Under the pieces are notes generated by a model, which did not search any database, was not told where the DNA came from, and saw nothing but the letters and a program-made list of their open reading frames with translations. Shown in pieces: positions 8,696-17,786 of a DNA stretch of 64,000 bases (position 1 is the first letter of the stretch; each line of letters opens with the position of its first letter). The stretch is from Blastococcus sp. CPCC 205250 (GTDB taxonomy: Bacteria; Actinomycetota; Actinomycetes; Mycobacteriales; Geodermatophilaceae): the NCBI RefSeq assembly GCF_019799925.1, contig NZ_JABGCG010000001.1, positions 310,001 to 374,000 of the forward strand, given 5' to 3'. The translations under genes and the position numbers were made by a program.

Positions 8696-9462
8696 GCGGC
8701 CTCCTTGGCGGCCTCACTGGGCGGGATGAGGGACGTGAGCTTGAGCCGGACCGCGCGCGGGCTGGTGCCGGCCTGGATCTCGGCGATGCCCTCGACGAGC
8801 AGCTCCATCTGCGCGGCCTGCAGCTCGCTGACCCGCAGGATCTTGGCGCCCATCGGCAGGAACCAGAAGTTGGCCGCCATGACGCCCCAGAGGGTGGCGA
8901 CGAACGCCGCGGCGATCATCGGGCCGAGCGCCTCGGGGTTGCTGAGGCTGCCCATGACGTTCATCAGGCCGACGATGCAGCCGACGATGCCGATGGTGGG
9001 CGCGTAGCCGCCCATCGTGGTCATGAACTTCGCGGCGACCTTGTCCTCGGCCTTCTTGGCCGAGATCTCGGCCTCGAGGACGTCGCGCAGCTGCTCGGGG
9101 TCGGTGCCGTCGATGCCCATCTGCAGGCCGCGCTTGAGGAACGGGTCCTCGATCTGCTTGACCTGCGCCTCGAGGGCGAGCAGGCCCTCCTTGCGGGCCT
9201 TCTCCGCGAGGCTCACCAGGGTCTGGATCTGGTCGCTCGCCGGCGGCACCTTGGCCGGCAGGACGGCCATCTTGAACCAGCCGGGCATCTTCTTGAGGTC
9301 GTCCATGGTCTGACCGGTCATCGCGGCGCCGAACGTCGCGACGATCACGAGGATGATCGCCGGCAGGAAGATCAGGCTCATGGGGTCGGCGCCCTCCATG
9401 ACCATGAAGACCAGGAGGGCGACCAGCGAGAGGACCATGCCGATCAGGGATGCGGGGTCCAC
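8692..9462 (-). CDS. motA: Flagellar stator protein MotA
   Basis: MotA is the pentameric stator subunit that contacts FliG and converts ion flow to torque. The 256-aa product has four membrane segments (about 5-22, 30-48, 150-172, 182-203) with a cytoplasmic loop between the second and third. The conserved prolines are present in YAPTIGIVG and FWFLPMGAKI. GTG at 9462 lies three bases after the flbD stop, and its stop overlaps the motB start, so flbD-motA-motB-fliL read as one unit. Confidence 0.96.
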   Translation of the reverse strand: MDPASLIGMVLSLVALLVFMVMEGADPMSLIFLPAIILVIVATFGAAMTGQTMDDLKKMPGWFKMAVLPAKVPPASDQIQTLVSLAEKARKEGLLALEAQVKQIEDPFLKRGLQMGIDGTDPEQLRDVLEAEISAKKAEDKVAAKFMTTMGGYAPTIGIVGCIVGLMNVMGSLSNPEALGPMIAAAFVATLWGVMAANFWFLPMGAKILRVSELQAAQMELLVEGIAEIQAGTSPRAVRLKLTSLIPPSEAAKEAA

Positions 9463-9465
9463 GGG

Positions 9466-9753
9466 TCAGCGCTCCTCACGGGCCGGGAAGGGGACGACCG
9501 AGGCGTTGCCGTCGGAGTCGTGGTCCTCGCGCAATGGCGAGCGGTAGGTGCCCCGGTCCATCTCGTAGGCGGTCGCGAGGATGCTCGCCCGGTACTCGCG
9601 GATCTCGGTGAGCACGTCCTCGACGCGCTGCTGCACCACGTACCGGGTGCCGTCGACGAGGAAGACGACGGTGTCGGGGTGGCCCTCGACCCGCTCGATC
9701 AGGTCGGGGTTGAGGGCGAACTGCTCCCCGTTCAGGCGCGTCACTCGGATCAC
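9466..9753 (-). CDS. flbD: Small flagellar protein FlbD/SwrD
   Basis: The 95-aa product starts with the FlbD family pattern MIRVTRLNGEQFALNPDLIE and VEGHPDTVVFLVDG. In Bacillus this family (SwrD) increases motor power and is encoded next to stator or fliL genes; it is unrelated to the Caulobacter regulator of the same name. Here it heads the motA-motB-fliL unit, consistent with a stator-associated role. Start is GTG at 9753. A sigma28-like promoter lies about 70 bp upstream. The C-terminal 30 residues are acidic and not part of the core. Confidence 0.92.
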   Translation of the reverse strand: MIRVTRLNGEQFALNPDLIERVEGHPDTVVFLVDGTRYVVQQRVEDVLTEIREYRASILATAYEMDRGTYRSPLREDHDSDGNASVVPFPAREER

Positions 9754-9818
9754 GGGTCTGACCTCTTGCTCGATCGAAGGGGGGAAGCAACCGCGGCGTC
9801 GTCGGTGCGGCTCTACTG

Positions 9819-9847
9819 ATATCGGCCCTGGTCAGCGACCTCTTGAG
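9819..9847 (-). promoter_or_regulatory. Sigma28-like promoter of flbD-motAB-fliL
   Basis: On the minus strand CTCAAG (9842-9847) is separated by exactly 15 bp from GCCGATAT (9819-9826). The second element is close to the classical FliA -10 consensus GCCGATAA and the first takes the position of the -35. The FliA-type sigma factor encoded at 25525-26478 is the obvious reader. The predicted leader is about 55-60 nt. Confidence 0.7.
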
Positions 9848-9899
9848 CCGAAGTGGCGCCGCCGTCTCACCCCGGGGGGTGTCCCGGCGTACGGCACGG

Positions 9900-9934
9900 C
9901 ACGGCCCGGCCCACCAGTAGTGGACCGGGCCGTG
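9900..9934 (-). terminator. Hairpin downstream of flgE
   Basis: Ten-bp perfect arms (CACGGCCCGG and CCGGGCCGTG), plus a further 4-bp inner stem, form a hairpin 50 nt past the flgE stop. It probably ends the flgB-to-flgE transcript before the next promoter at 9819-9847. Confidence 0.65.
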
Positions 9935-9983
9935 GCCGGTCTCCCTCAGGCCCCTGCCAGCGGACCGCGAGGGAGGTCGGTCA

Positions 9984-11261
9984 TCAGCGCTTGAGGTTGA
10001 CCAGGTCCTGCAGGACCTCGTCGGAGCTGGTGATCACGCGGCTGTTCGCCTGGAAGCCGCGCTGGGCGACGATCAGGCCGGTGAACTCCTCGGCGAGGTC
10101 GACGTTGGACATCTCCAGCGCGCCGGCGACCATCGTGCCGCGGCCGCCGGAGTTCGCCTCGCCGATCGCCGGCTGCCCGGAGTTGTCCGCCACCCGGAAG
10201 GACGTGTTGCCGGCCTTGGCCAGGCCGGACGGGTTCGGGAACGAGGCCATGGCCAGGCGGCCGATGGGCTCGCGCAGGTTGTTGGAGTAGACGCCCATCA
10301 CCGTGCCGTCGCCGCTGAGCGCGATCGACTGCAGGCTGCCCATGGCGTTGCCGTCGACGTCCTCGGGGGCCAGCGCGGTCTTGCCGCCGAACTGCGACAG
10401 GCCGCTGATGTCGATGCTCAGGGTGGCCGTGGCCGACCCGTCGGGGGTCTCCCAGCTGGGGGCCATGGCGGCCGACGGCTGGAAGGTGAAGGCCCCGATG
10501 TTCGGCTTGCCGGTGGCCGGGTCGAAGGTGACCGGCGTGGTCGACGGCGTCGTGGGCAGGGTGGCGCCCTTCTCGTCCTTGACGGTCAGCGACCACTGGT
10601 TGTTGCCGGTCTTGGCGAAGGCCAGCGTGATCTGGTGCGCCGTCCCCAGCGAGTCGTACATCGTCATCTGGGTCTGCGCGGTGGTGGCGGCCACCGGGGG
10701 GATGGCGACCGGGTCGGCCACGACGCCCGACGTCGACAGGTTGCCGGTCAGCTTCCCGCCGGTGGTCGGCACGGGGGCCATGACCTCGCCGAAGGGCACC
10801 GACAGGTTCGTGATGGGCCCGTTGGTGTCGACGACGCCGTCGGTGGCCATCCAGCCCTGCAGGACCGCGCCGTCCGGCGTGACGATCTGGCCGAAGCCGT
10901 CGTAGTCGAAGGAGCCGGCGCGGGTGTAGAGCTGCTCGTTGCCGAACTTCGTCACGAAGAAGCCGTCACCGTTGATCATGAAGTCGGTGGTGCGGCCGGT
11001 GCTCTGCTGGGTGCCCTGCGCGAAGTTCGTCGTGATGCCGGCGACCTTGACGCCCAGGCCGACCTGCGCGGGGTTGGTGCCACCGGTGCCCTCGGCCGCC
11101 GCGGAGCCGTTGCGCATGACCTGGGACAGGGTGTCCTCGAACGTGGCCTGGCTGCTCTTGAAGCCGACCGTGTTCACGTTGGCGATGTTGTTGCCGGTGA
11201 CGTCGAGCTTCACCTGGTGGGCCTTGAGACCGGAGATGGCCGAGTACATGGAACGCAGCAC
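9984..11261 (-). CDS. flgE: Flagellar hook protein FlgE
   Basis: FlgE builds the hook. The 425-aa protein has the N-terminal D0 rod/hook signature (YSAISGLKAHQVKLDVTGNNIANVNTVGFK), a central D1/D2 region rich in Thr/Ala/Gly, and the C-terminal D0 helix with the FlgEFG pattern (LAEEFTGLIVAQRGFQANSRVI). GTG at 11261 is preceded by GAAGGGA. It is the last gene of the flgB-fliE-flgD unit and the only long hook/rod gene here; no flgF or flgG is visible. Confidence 0.95.
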   Translation of the reverse strand: MLRSMYSAISGLKAHQVKLDVTGNNIANVNTVGFKSSQATFEDTLSQVMRNGSAAAEGTGGTNPAQVGLGVKVAGITTNFAQGTQQSTGRTTDFMINGDGFFVTKFGNEQLYTRAGSFDYDGFGQIVTPDGAVLQGWMATDGVVDTNGPITNLSVPFGEVMAPVPTTGGKLTGNLSTSGVVADPVAIPPVAATTAQTQMTMYDSLGTAHQITLAFAKTGNNQWSLTVKDEKGATLPTTPSTTPVTFDPATGKPNIGAFTFQPSAAMAPSWETPDGSATATLSIDISGLSQFGGKTALAPEDVDGNAMGSLQSIALSGDGTVMGVYSNNLREPIGRLAMASFPNPSGLAKAGNTSFRVADNSGQPAIGEANSGGRGTMVAGALEMSNVDLAEEFTGLIVAQRGFQANSRVITSSDEVLQDLVNLKR

Positions 11262-11300
11262 GGGGGAGTCCCTTCGGGAGAGGTGGGGGGAGGACGCGGG

Positions 11301-11720
11301 TCAGGCGGGCTGGGAGACCTCGGTGAGGCGGCCGAACGGCACTTCCCGGCCGTCGACCACGGCGACCGGCTCACCGCCGAAGAAGCGGACCGAGCTCACC
11401 GTGCCCGTCTGCGGGCTGCCCGTGTCGTCGGTCCAGGTGATCTCGTGGCCGACGAGGGCGCCGGCCGACAGCGATCGCTGCAGCGTCAGGAGCTCGGCGT
11501 TCTGGCCGGCGAGCTCCTCGAGCTTCTCGACCTGGGTGAACGTCGCCGTCTGCGACATGAACTCGGTGGTGCTGGCCGGGTTGTTCGGGTCCTGGTAGCG
11601 CATCTGGGCCACGAGGAGCTGCAGGAACATGTCCTTGTTGTTCTGGTTGGCGCGGTCCACCGAGGTCGTGGCCGTGGTGGTCGCGTAGCCGGTGCCCACG
11701 CCACCGATCGGATCGGTCAT
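11301..11720 (-). CDS. flgD: Flagellar hook capping protein FlgD
   Basis: FlgD is the scaffold that caps the growing hook and is later lost. The 139-aa product has the conserved N-terminal region (MFLQLLVAQMRYQDPNNP, then TEFMSQTATFTQVEKLEEL) and a short C-terminal beta region. It is shorter than the enterobacterial form (about 230 aa) because the FnIII/tudor part is reduced, as is common in Gram-positives. ATG at 11720; it sits between fliK and flgE as expected for a hook-assembly group. Confidence 0.94.
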   Translation of the reverse strand: MTDPIGGVGTGYATTTATTSVDRANQNNKDMFLQLLVAQMRYQDPNNPASTTEFMSQTATFTQVEKLEELAGQNAELLTLQRSLSAGALVGHEITWTDDTGSPQTGTVSSVRFFGGEPVAVVDGREVPFGRLTEVSQPA

Positions 11721-11735
11721 CGGGGGTCTCCTCTC

Positions 11736-13010
11736 TCAGACGCGGACGTCGAGTCCGGATGACGCGGGGTGGACGACGGGTGCCGGGCGGCCGCCGTCGG
11801 GTTCGGGGCCCCGGAGCCAGGGACGGTTCCGGCCGGTGCCGGCCTCGCGGGCCGCGGCCCACTGGTCGGCGGTCTGCTGCTGAGACGTCCAGGAGCTGCC
11901 GCTGTCGCGGCCGACGTCGAGCTTGGAGCAGGTCAGCCCCGCGGCCTCGAGGTCGCGGCGCAGGTCGGGCAGGGCGTCCAGCAGCGCGGCGCGGCCGGCC
12001 TCGGAGGCGTGCCGGAGGGTCAGGTCGACGCTGCCGTGCGACACCGTGACGCGGACCTCGACGGTCCCCAGGGTCTCGGGCGTGAGGACCAGCGTCATGG
12101 TGTGGCTGCCGTCCGGGCCGCCGGCCAGCTGGGCCACCACCGGGGCGACCTGGGCGGCGACGGGAGGAGGCGGCGCAGGCGCGGCCGGTGCGGCGGCGGC
12201 CGGCGCCGGGGCCGACGTGCTCGTCGCGGCCGCCGGGGCGGTGCCGGGGGTCAGCTGGGGCGCGGGCTGGTCGCCGCCGCCCCGCGGGTCGGCGCCGGTC
12301 TGCTCCTGGCCGGGGACCGGGGCGGGCACCGCGACCTCGGCCGCGGCCGGCGCGGTCGCCGGCGCGGCCTCCGCGGTCGGGACGGCGGGGGTCTCCGCGG
12401 CGTCGGTGATGACGGCGGGGACCACCACGACGCCCGCCGGCAGCGCGGCGGCCGGGTCGGTCGCCACCCCGGTCGGCGTCGTCGGCACGGCGGACGCGCC
12501 CGGCGCCGGGGGAGCACCCGGGACGGCGAGGTCGGGCGCGAGCGGTGCGCTGGCAGCGGGCGCCGGCACGCCCGGGCCGGTGGCACCGGGGGAGGGGACC
12601 GCTGCGGGGTCGGCTGCCGCCGGGGCAGGCACGCCGTCGGCCGGCGCGGCGGCGGCCGGCACGACAGCGGGAGCGGTCGTGGCCGCCTCGGCGGGGACCT
12701 CGGTCGGGACGGCCGGCGGGGCCGCGGGGACGGCGACGGCGAGGGCGAAGGCCCACGCGGCGGCGTCGAGCACCTGCGGGCCGGCGGGCGCCTCCTCGAC
12801 CGGGGCGGGCGCACCCTCGGTGACCGGGGCGGCCGCGGCGTCGTCCTCGGCGGCGGTCGCCTCCGGACCGGGCTCGGGCGTGCCGGCGTCGCTGCCGAGA
12901 GCGTCGTCGAGCGCGGTCGCGAAGCCGGACGACGGCCGTGCCGCCGGGCCCGGGGCAGGCGCCGGGGCGCTCGCCGCCGGCGCGATCGGGAGGAGGGCGG
13001 GAGCTGTCAT
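11736..13010 (-). CDS. fliK: Flagellar hook-length control protein FliK
   Basis: FliK measures hook length and triggers the FlhB specificity switch. The 424-aa product is dominated by Ala/Pro/Val low-complexity sequence (about residues 1-300), suiting a flexible ruler. The conserved C-terminal Flg_hook domain is at about residues 305-375 ([20 protein letters not shown] and the following helix). The start is ATG at 13010, overlapping the preceding muralytic gene stop (ATGA). The N-terminal ruler cannot be compared by sequence; the call rests on the C-terminal domain and on the position before flgD-flgE. Confidence 0.88.
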   Translation of the reverse strand: MTAPALLPIAPAASAPAPAPGPAARPSSGFATALDDALGSDAGTPEPGPEATAAEDDAAAAPVTEGAPAPVEEAPAGPQVLDAAAWAFALAVAVPAAPPAVPTEVPAEAATTAPAVVPAAAAPADGVPAPAAADPAAVPSPGATGPGVPAPAASAPLAPDLAVPGAPPAPGASAVPTTPTGVATDPAAALPAGVVVVPAVITDAAETPAVPTAEAAPATAPAAAEVAVPAPVPGQEQTGADPRGGGDQPAPQLTPGTAPAAATSTSAPAPAAAAPAAPAPPPPVAAQVAPVVAQLAGGPDGSHTMTLVLTPETLGTVEVRVTVSHGSVDLTLRHASEAGRAALLDALPDLRRDLEAAGLTCSKLDVGRDSGSSWTSQQQTADQWAAAREAGTGRNRPWLRGPEPDGGRPAPVVHPASSGLDVRV

Positions 13011-13975
13011 GAGTACGCCTCCGCGGCGCTGAGGACCTTGGTCACGTAGGACTGGGTCTCCCCGTAGGGAGGGATGCCGCCGTGCCGGGAGACCGTGCCG
13101 GGCCCGGCGTTGTAGGCGGCCAGGGCGAGGCTGGTGGACCCGAACTGGTCGGTGAGCTGGCGCAGGTAGCGCGCGGCGCCGTCGATGGCCGACGCCGGGT
13201 CGGCCGGGTTGACGCCCAGCCCGCGCGCCGTCGCCGGCATGAACTGCATGAGGCCCGTCGCGCCGGCGGAGGAGACCGCCGAGGAGTCGAAGTTCGACTC
13301 CGTCCGGGCGACCGCGGCCAGCAGGGCCGGCTCGACGCCGTGGCGCGCGCCGGCGGAGACGAAGAGGTCGGCGTAGGGCACGCCGCCCAGGCCGCCGCCC
13401 GCGGCGCCGCCGGTGGCCGGTGCGGCGGGGGTGTCGGGCAGGACGCGGCGGATCAGGGTGGGGTTGCCGACGGACTGGACCTTGACGACCTCGCCGGCCT
13501 GCGGCGCGGCGATCATCTTGCCGTCGCCGATGTAGATGCCGACGTGGTCGATGCCCGCGCGCGAGGAGGAGTTGTCGAAGAAGACGAGGTCGCCGGGGCG
13601 GGCCTCGCCCAGGTTGGCGACGGGGGTGCCGGAGGTGGCCTGCTGGGAGGACGTGCGCGGCAGGTCGATGCCGAGGTCCTTGTAGACCCGCTGCACCAGT
13701 CCGGAGCAGTCCAGGCCGGACGCCGGGTCGGTGCCGCCCCAGGCGTAGGGCACGCCCAGGTACCTGCTCGCCGCCTCGACCACGCGGGCCCCGGCCGATC
13801 CGTCCCCCGCACCGAGCGGGGCGCCCGCGCCGGTCGCGGCGGTACCGGTCAGCCCGGCCGCCGAGGCCGCGCTGGACCAGGCGGCGGAGGCCGGGGACGT
13901 CCGCGTGGCCGACATCATGAGGATCCGGTTCTGGATCTCGGCGATGCGGCCGTGCACCGCGCTCAGCCCCTCCAC
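13007..13975 (-). CDS. Bifunctional NlpC/P60 endopeptidase - SLT lytic transglycosylase
   Basis: This 322-aa protein combines two peptidoglycan-cleaving domains. Residues about 62-160 are NlpC/P60 with catalytic Cys90 (DCSGL) and His144 (DHVGIYIG). Residues about 200-312 are a soluble lytic transglycosylase domain with Glu226 (ARTESNF), GLMQF at 241-245 and AYNAGPG at 287-293. There is no obvious signal peptide, so it may be exported by the flagellar apparatus. It overlaps fliJ by 13 nt and fliK by 4 nt, inside the flagellar operon, and probably does the job of FlgJ: opening the wall for the rod. GTG at 13975 is the best start because it lies in the fliJ tail and keeps the coupling. Confidence 0.9.
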   Translation of the reverse strand: MEGLSAVHGRIAEIQNRILMMSATRTSPASAAWSSAASAAGLTGTAATGAGAPLGAGDGSAGARVVEAASRYLGVPYAWGGTDPASGLDCSGLVQRVYKDLGIDLPRTSSQQATSGTPVANLGEARPGDLVFFDNSSSRAGIDHVGIYIGDGKMIAAPQAGEVVKVQSVGNPTLIRRVLPDTPAAPATGGAAGGGLGGVPYADLFVSAGARHGVEPALLAAVARTESNFDSSAVSSAGATGLMQFMPATARGLGVNPADPASAIDGAARYLRQLTDQFGSTSLALAAYNAGPGTVSRHGGIPPYGETQSYVTKVLSAAEAYS

Positions 13976-14436
13976 GCCTCCTCCTCTCCTCGCTCCTGGG
14001 GGTCCGACCCCGTCCGGGCGGAGTACCGGCCGGTGACCAGGTCGTCGACGGACCGGGTCTCGGCGGCGTCCTCGGCGTGCCGCAGGGCCAGCTCGTGCCG
14101 GTCGCGCAGCTTCTCCATCGCCTTGGTCTCCTGCGCGGCGGCGGTCCACCGCGCGCGCAGGAGCTCCGCGTGCTCGGCCGAGGCCTGGGCCGTCGACCGT
14201 GCAGCTGAGACATCGGCAGCCGCGGCCTGCGATGCGACCATCGCGGCGAGGAAGCTCTGCGCGGAGTGCGATCCGGTCACCGCGCGGGTGGGCAGCTCGC
14301 CGGCCAGCTCCTCGGCACGCCGCTGCGCCGCGCGGGCGGCGCCCTCGGCCTCGACGTGGGCCAGGGAGGCGGCGCGCTCGGCCGCCTGCCGCACGCGGAG
14401 CACCGGCGCCAGCCGGAAGGCCGCCCGCTTGCCCAT
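13963..14436 (-). CDS. fliJ: Flagellar export chaperone FliJ
   Basis: FliJ is the coiled-coil stalk of the FliI ATPase. The 157-aa product is almost wholly alpha-helical with Ala/Glu/Arg heptad character and begins with the family-like [14 protein letters not shown]. It lies directly after fliI (28-nt gap) and before the muralytic gene. Sequence conservation in the family is low; the call rests on coiled-coil make-up, size and position. ATG at 14436. Confidence 0.85.
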   Translation of the reverse strand: MGKRAAFRLAPVLRVRQAAERAASLAHVEAEGAARAAQRRAEELAGELPTRAVTGSHSAQSFLAAMVASQAAAADVSAARSTAQASAEHAELLRARWTAAAQETKAMEKLRDRHELALRHAEDAAETRSVDDLVTGRYSARTGSDPQERGEEEAWRG

Positions 14437-14464
14437 CAGACCCCGCCCGTCCCGGGACGGCCGG

Positions 14465-15823
14465 TCACCCGGACGTCACGATGCGGTGCAGCCGGTCCCA
14501 CGCCTCGGCCGTGCCGGTCGTGTCGTCCATCGACTGCCGCAGGAAGGCGTCCAGCGCGGGCGACAGCGCCCGTGCCCGGTCGACCAGCGGGTCGCTGCCG
14601 GCCTGGTAGGCGCCGATCTCGATGAGCTCCTTGACGTCGCGCAGCGCGCCGAGGAGACGGCGGGCCTCGCGGGCGTCGGTCATCTGCGCGGCCGGCACGA
14701 CGGCGCCGGCGACCCGGGAGATCGACTCCAGCACGTCGATGGCCGGGAAGTGGCCGACGGTGGCGAGCTTGCGGGTCAGCACCACGTGCCCGTCGAGGAT
14801 CGACCGGGCGGTGTCGGCGATGGGCTCGTTGTGGTCGTCGCCCTCCACCAGCACGGTGTAGAGCCCGGTGATCGAGCCGACCGCGCCGGGCCCGGCCTTC
14901 TCCAGGAGCTTGGGCATCATCGCGAAGACGCTCGGCGGGTAGCCGCGGGTGGCGGGCGGCTCCCCGGCGGAGAGGCCGACCTCGCGCTGGGCCATGGCGG
15001 TGCGGGTGATCGAGTCCATGAGCAGGAGCACGTCGCGGCCCTGGTCGCGGAACCCCTCGGCGATGCGGGTGGCGACGAAGGCCGCCTTGAGGCGGACCAG
15101 CGGCGGCTCGTCGGAGGTGGCGACGACGACGACGGTGCGCGCCATCCCCTCCTCGCCGAGGTTCTCCTCGAGGAACTCCTTGACCTCCCGGCCACGCTCG
15201 CCGATCAGGGCGATGACGCGGACGTCGGCGGCGGTGCCGCGGGTGATCTGCGCCAGCAGCGTCGACTTGCCCACGCCGGAGCCGGCGAAGATGCCCAGCC
15301 GCTGGCCCTTGCCGACCGGCACCAGGGTGTCCAGGGCGCGCACGCCGACCGGGAGCGGCTCGTCGACCCGGCGGCGCGACAGGGCGTGCGGGGTCTCGCT
15401 GGCCAGGTCCACCCAGGAGACGCCGTTGCCCAGCGAGGGGCCGCCGTCGATGGGGCGGCCCAGCCCGTCGAGCACCCGGCCGAGGAGGGCGGGGCCGACG
15501 GGCACCTGCAGCGGCATGCCGGTCGTGCGCACGGGGGCGCCGGACTGCACGCCGGACAGCTCGCCCAGCGGCATGCAGGTCAGCCGGTCCCGGCCGACGG
15601 CCACGACCTCGGCGAGCAGGCCGCGGGACCCGGGGCTGACCTCGACGAGGTCGCCGACCGCCGCGGGGACGCCCTCGACGGTGAGGGTCAGGCCCATCGC
15701 CCCGACGACCGATCCGGTCAGCAGGGGCCGGGCGGCCAGGCGCGCGCGAGAGAGGACCCCGTCGCCCCCCACCCCTCGCCGGCTCGCGGCGGGCTCCTGC
15801 GACGGGGCCATCAGCGGGGTCAT
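14465..15823 (-). CDS. fliI: Flagellum-specific ATPase FliI
   Basis: FliI is the F1-beta-like ATPase that energises and orders flagellar export. The 452-aa protein has a beta-barrel N-terminal domain, Walker A AGSGVGKS at residues 180-187, the Walker B region (DVLLLMDSITRTAMAQREV) and the family signature GEPPATRGYPPSVF. ATG at 15823 overlaps the fliH stop (ATGA). Length is standard. Its partners FliH and FliJ flank it. Confidence 0.97.
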   Translation of the reverse strand: MTPLMAPSQEPAASRRGVGGDGVLSRARLAARPLLTGSVVGAMGLTLTVEGVPAAVGDLVEVSPGSRGLLAEVVAVGRDRLTCMPLGELSGVQSGAPVRTTGMPLQVPVGPALLGRVLDGLGRPIDGGPSLGNGVSWVDLASETPHALSRRRVDEPLPVGVRALDTLVPVGKGQRLGIFAGSGVGKSTLLAQITRGTAADVRVIALIGERGREVKEFLEENLGEEGMARTVVVVATSDEPPLVRLKAAFVATRIAEGFRDQGRDVLLLMDSITRTAMAQREVGLSAGEPPATRGYPPSVFAMMPKLLEKAGPGAVGSITGLYTVLVEGDDHNEPIADTARSILDGHVVLTRKLATVGHFPAIDVLESISRVAGAVVPAAQMTDAREARRLLGALRDVKELIEIGAYQAGSDPLVDRARALSPALDAFLRQSMDDTTGTAEAWDRLHRIVTSG

Positions 15824-16698
15824 GCGCGCAGCACCTCCCGGACCCGGGCGAGGGCGGTGCTCAGCCGGGCGTCGACCCGCTGCACGCCGCACTCGGCGAC
15901 CGCGCCGGCGCGCTCGACCGAGAGGTCGCCGACCACGGTGACGGTCGCGGGCAGCGCGGCCAGCGCGTCGGCGGGCACCTCGGCCAGGTCGTCGGGGTGC
16001 AGCCGCACCAGGCTGGGTGCGTCGGTGGGCAGGAGCGTGAGGGCACGGCGCAGCGCGTCGACGCCGGCGGTGTCCACCGTGGCCAGCTCGCGGCCGAGCA
16101 GGTCCTCCACCAGCACGAGCACCGACTGCAGGACCTCCTCGCGCAGGTCCTCGGCGACCGGCGCGGCGGCCTGCTCGAGCTGCGCCACGGCGGCCCCCAG
16201 CGCGGCGGTGGCCGACACCAGGCGGCGCTCCCACCGGTGCTGGGCGTCGGCGAGCCGCTCCTGGGCGGCCAGCTCCGCGTCGGCCACCGCACCGGCCGCG
16301 GCGGCCACGCCCTCGGCGTGCCCGGCGGCGTACCCCTCGCGGTGCGCGTGCTCGCGCAACCGGGTGAGCTCCTCGGCGTAGACGTCGCCCAGCCGCAGGA
16401 CGCCGCGGCCGTTGGGCACCGGGACGTCGGCCGCGCGCCGCACCGTGGTGCGCCGCTCGACGACCTCGGGCACCGGCTCGGGGGCGGGCCGGGGCGCCGG
16501 GACCTGCTGGGTCACCGGCGGGGCGAGCGGCACACCGGCGGCCTGCCGGTAGGGCGTGGCCGCGCGGGCCGACGCCCCCCTCAGCAGCACCGAGGTCCCC
16601 TCGGGCGACGCCCACTGGCGTGACTCCGCGCCCCGCTCCGCTCCTCGCTCGTTCCTCGCTGCGATGCTCACGCGGCTGTCGTCACGCGACGAACTCAT
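15820..16698 (-). CDS. fliH: Flagellar assembly protein FliH
   Basis: FliH is the peripheral stalk and negative regulator of FliI. The 292-aa product has a variable Pro/Arg-rich N-terminus (1-100), an Ala/Glu helical middle with the G-x3-G-like pattern (GYAAGHAEGVAAAAG), and the conserved C-terminal domain (LREEVLQSVLVLVEDLLGRELA). I use ATG at 16698, which overlaps the fliG stop by 17 nt; an in-frame GTG about 10 codons further in is the alternative. It overlaps fliI by four bases. Confidence 0.88.
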   Translation of the reverse strand: MSSSRDDSRVSIAARNERGAERGAESRQWASPEGTSVLLRGASARAATPYRQAAGVPLAPPVTQQVPAPRPAPEPVPEVVERRTTVRRAADVPVPNGRGVLRLGDVYAEELTRLREHAHREGYAAGHAEGVAAAAGAVADAELAAQERLADAQHRWERRLVSATAALGAAVAQLEQAAAPVAEDLREEVLQSVLVLVEDLLGRELATVDTAGVDALRRALTLLPTDAPSLVRLHPDDLAEVPADALAALPATVTVVGDLSVERAGAVAECGVQRVDARLSTALARVREVLRA

Positions 16699-17761
16699 CG
16701 TCCCCGCCGCGGTTGATCGTCAGCGCGCCCTGCTCCTCGAGCGTGCGGATGACGCCGACGACCTTGCCCTGGGCCTCCTCGACCGTGCGGGCGCGGACCG
16801 GGCCGAGCAGCTCGATCTCCTCGGCGAGGTTCTCGGCGGCGCGCTCGGAGAGGTTCCGGACCACCTTGTCCCGCACGTCGGGGCGCACGCCCTTGAGCGC
16901 GGTCGCGAGGTCGTTGGCCTCGATCTCGCGGAGCACGAGCTGCAGGGACCGGTCGTCGATGGTCACGATGTCCTCGAAGACGAACATCTGCGCGCGGACC
17001 TGGTCGGCCAGCTCCGGGTCGGTGCTGTCCAGCCACTCCAGGATCGAGCGCTCGGTGGGCCGCGGGGAGCGGTTGATGATCTCGACCAGGGTCTCCACGC
17101 CGCCCACGGTGGACATGTCCTGGTGGGCGAGCAGCGAGCCCATCCGCCGGCCCAGCTCCTCCTCGACCAGCCGCACCATCTCGGGGGTGGTGCGGTCCAT
17201 CGTGGCGATCCGGTGTGCGACCTCGGCCTGCTGCTCGGGGGCGAAGCCCGACAGCACCTCGGCCGACTGCGCCGGGGTGAGGTGGGCCAGCACGAGGGCG
17301 ATGACCTGCGGGTGCTCGTCCTTGAGGAACGTGACCAGCTGGCGGACGTCGACGTTGCGCAGCGAGGCGAACGGCACCTCGGTGTAGACGACGTTGAGCC
17401 GGGCGAGGATGCCCTCGGCCTTGTCCTCGCCCAGGCCGGCGGCCAGGATCTCGCGGGCGAAGTCCACGCCGCCGCGGCCCACGTAGCGCTGGGCGGCCAT
17501 CATGTCGTGGAACTCGGTCAGGACGCCGTCGACGTCCTCCGGCTCGACCGTGTTGAGCTTCATCAGCTCGCGGGTCAGGGCCTCGACCTCGCGCGGCCGG
17601 AGCTTGGCCAGCAGGACGCCGGCCTCCTCCTTGGTCATCTGCGCGAGGAAGACCGCCGCCTTGCGCAGCCCCGGCATCTCCGGGCGCCTGGGCGCGGCCG
17701 GCAGTGCGGGGAGGTTGGTCGGTGCGGCGCCGACCAGCTGCTCGACACTGGCGATGCTCAC
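16682..17761 (-). CDS. fliG: Flagellar motor switch protein FliG
   Basis: FliG is the upper C-ring protein that joins FliF to the motor and contacts MotA. The 359-aa product has N, middle (LVTFLKDEHPQVIALVLAHL, the EHPQ motif) and C domains; the charged C-terminal helix used for torque is recognisable (SLQLVLREIEANDLATALKG). GTG at 17761; 25 nt after fliF. It is slightly longer than the enterobacterial protein at the N-terminus, and otherwise ordinary. Confidence 0.97.
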   Translation of the reverse strand: MSIASVEQLVGAAPTNLPALPAAPRRPEMPGLRKAAVFLAQMTKEEAGVLLAKLRPREVEALTRELMKLNTVEPEDVDGVLTEFHDMMAAQRYVGRGGVDFAREILAAGLGEDKAEGILARLNVVYTEVPFASLRNVDVRQLVTFLKDEHPQVIALVLAHLTPAQSAEVLSGFAPEQQAEVAHRIATMDRTTPEMVRLVEEELGRRMGSLLAHQDMSTVGGVETLVEIINRSPRPTERSILEWLDSTDPELADQVRAQMFVFEDIVTIDDRSLQLVLREIEANDLATALKGVRPDVRDKVVRNLSERAAENLAEEIELLGPVRARTVEEAQGKVVGVIRTLEEQGALTINRGGDDEFVA

Positions 17762-17786
17762 GGCTGGGTCTCCTCGGTACGGGTGG

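Noticed and set aside
14205..14216. GCCGATGTC on the minus strand, resembling a sigma28 -10
   Set aside because: It is inside the fliJ coding sequence (Ala-Asp-Val) with no matching -35 and no gene start nearby.
13082..16381. Very long plus-strand open frame opposite fliG-to-fliK genes (and similar ones at 17-1987, 11769-13049, 21566-25669, 58167-61469)
   Set aside because: Their translations are Arg/Gly/His-rich and antisense to clear flagellar, repair or transporter genes; such frames stay open by chance at this GC content. Only the last contains a real gene (the ATPase from 60504).
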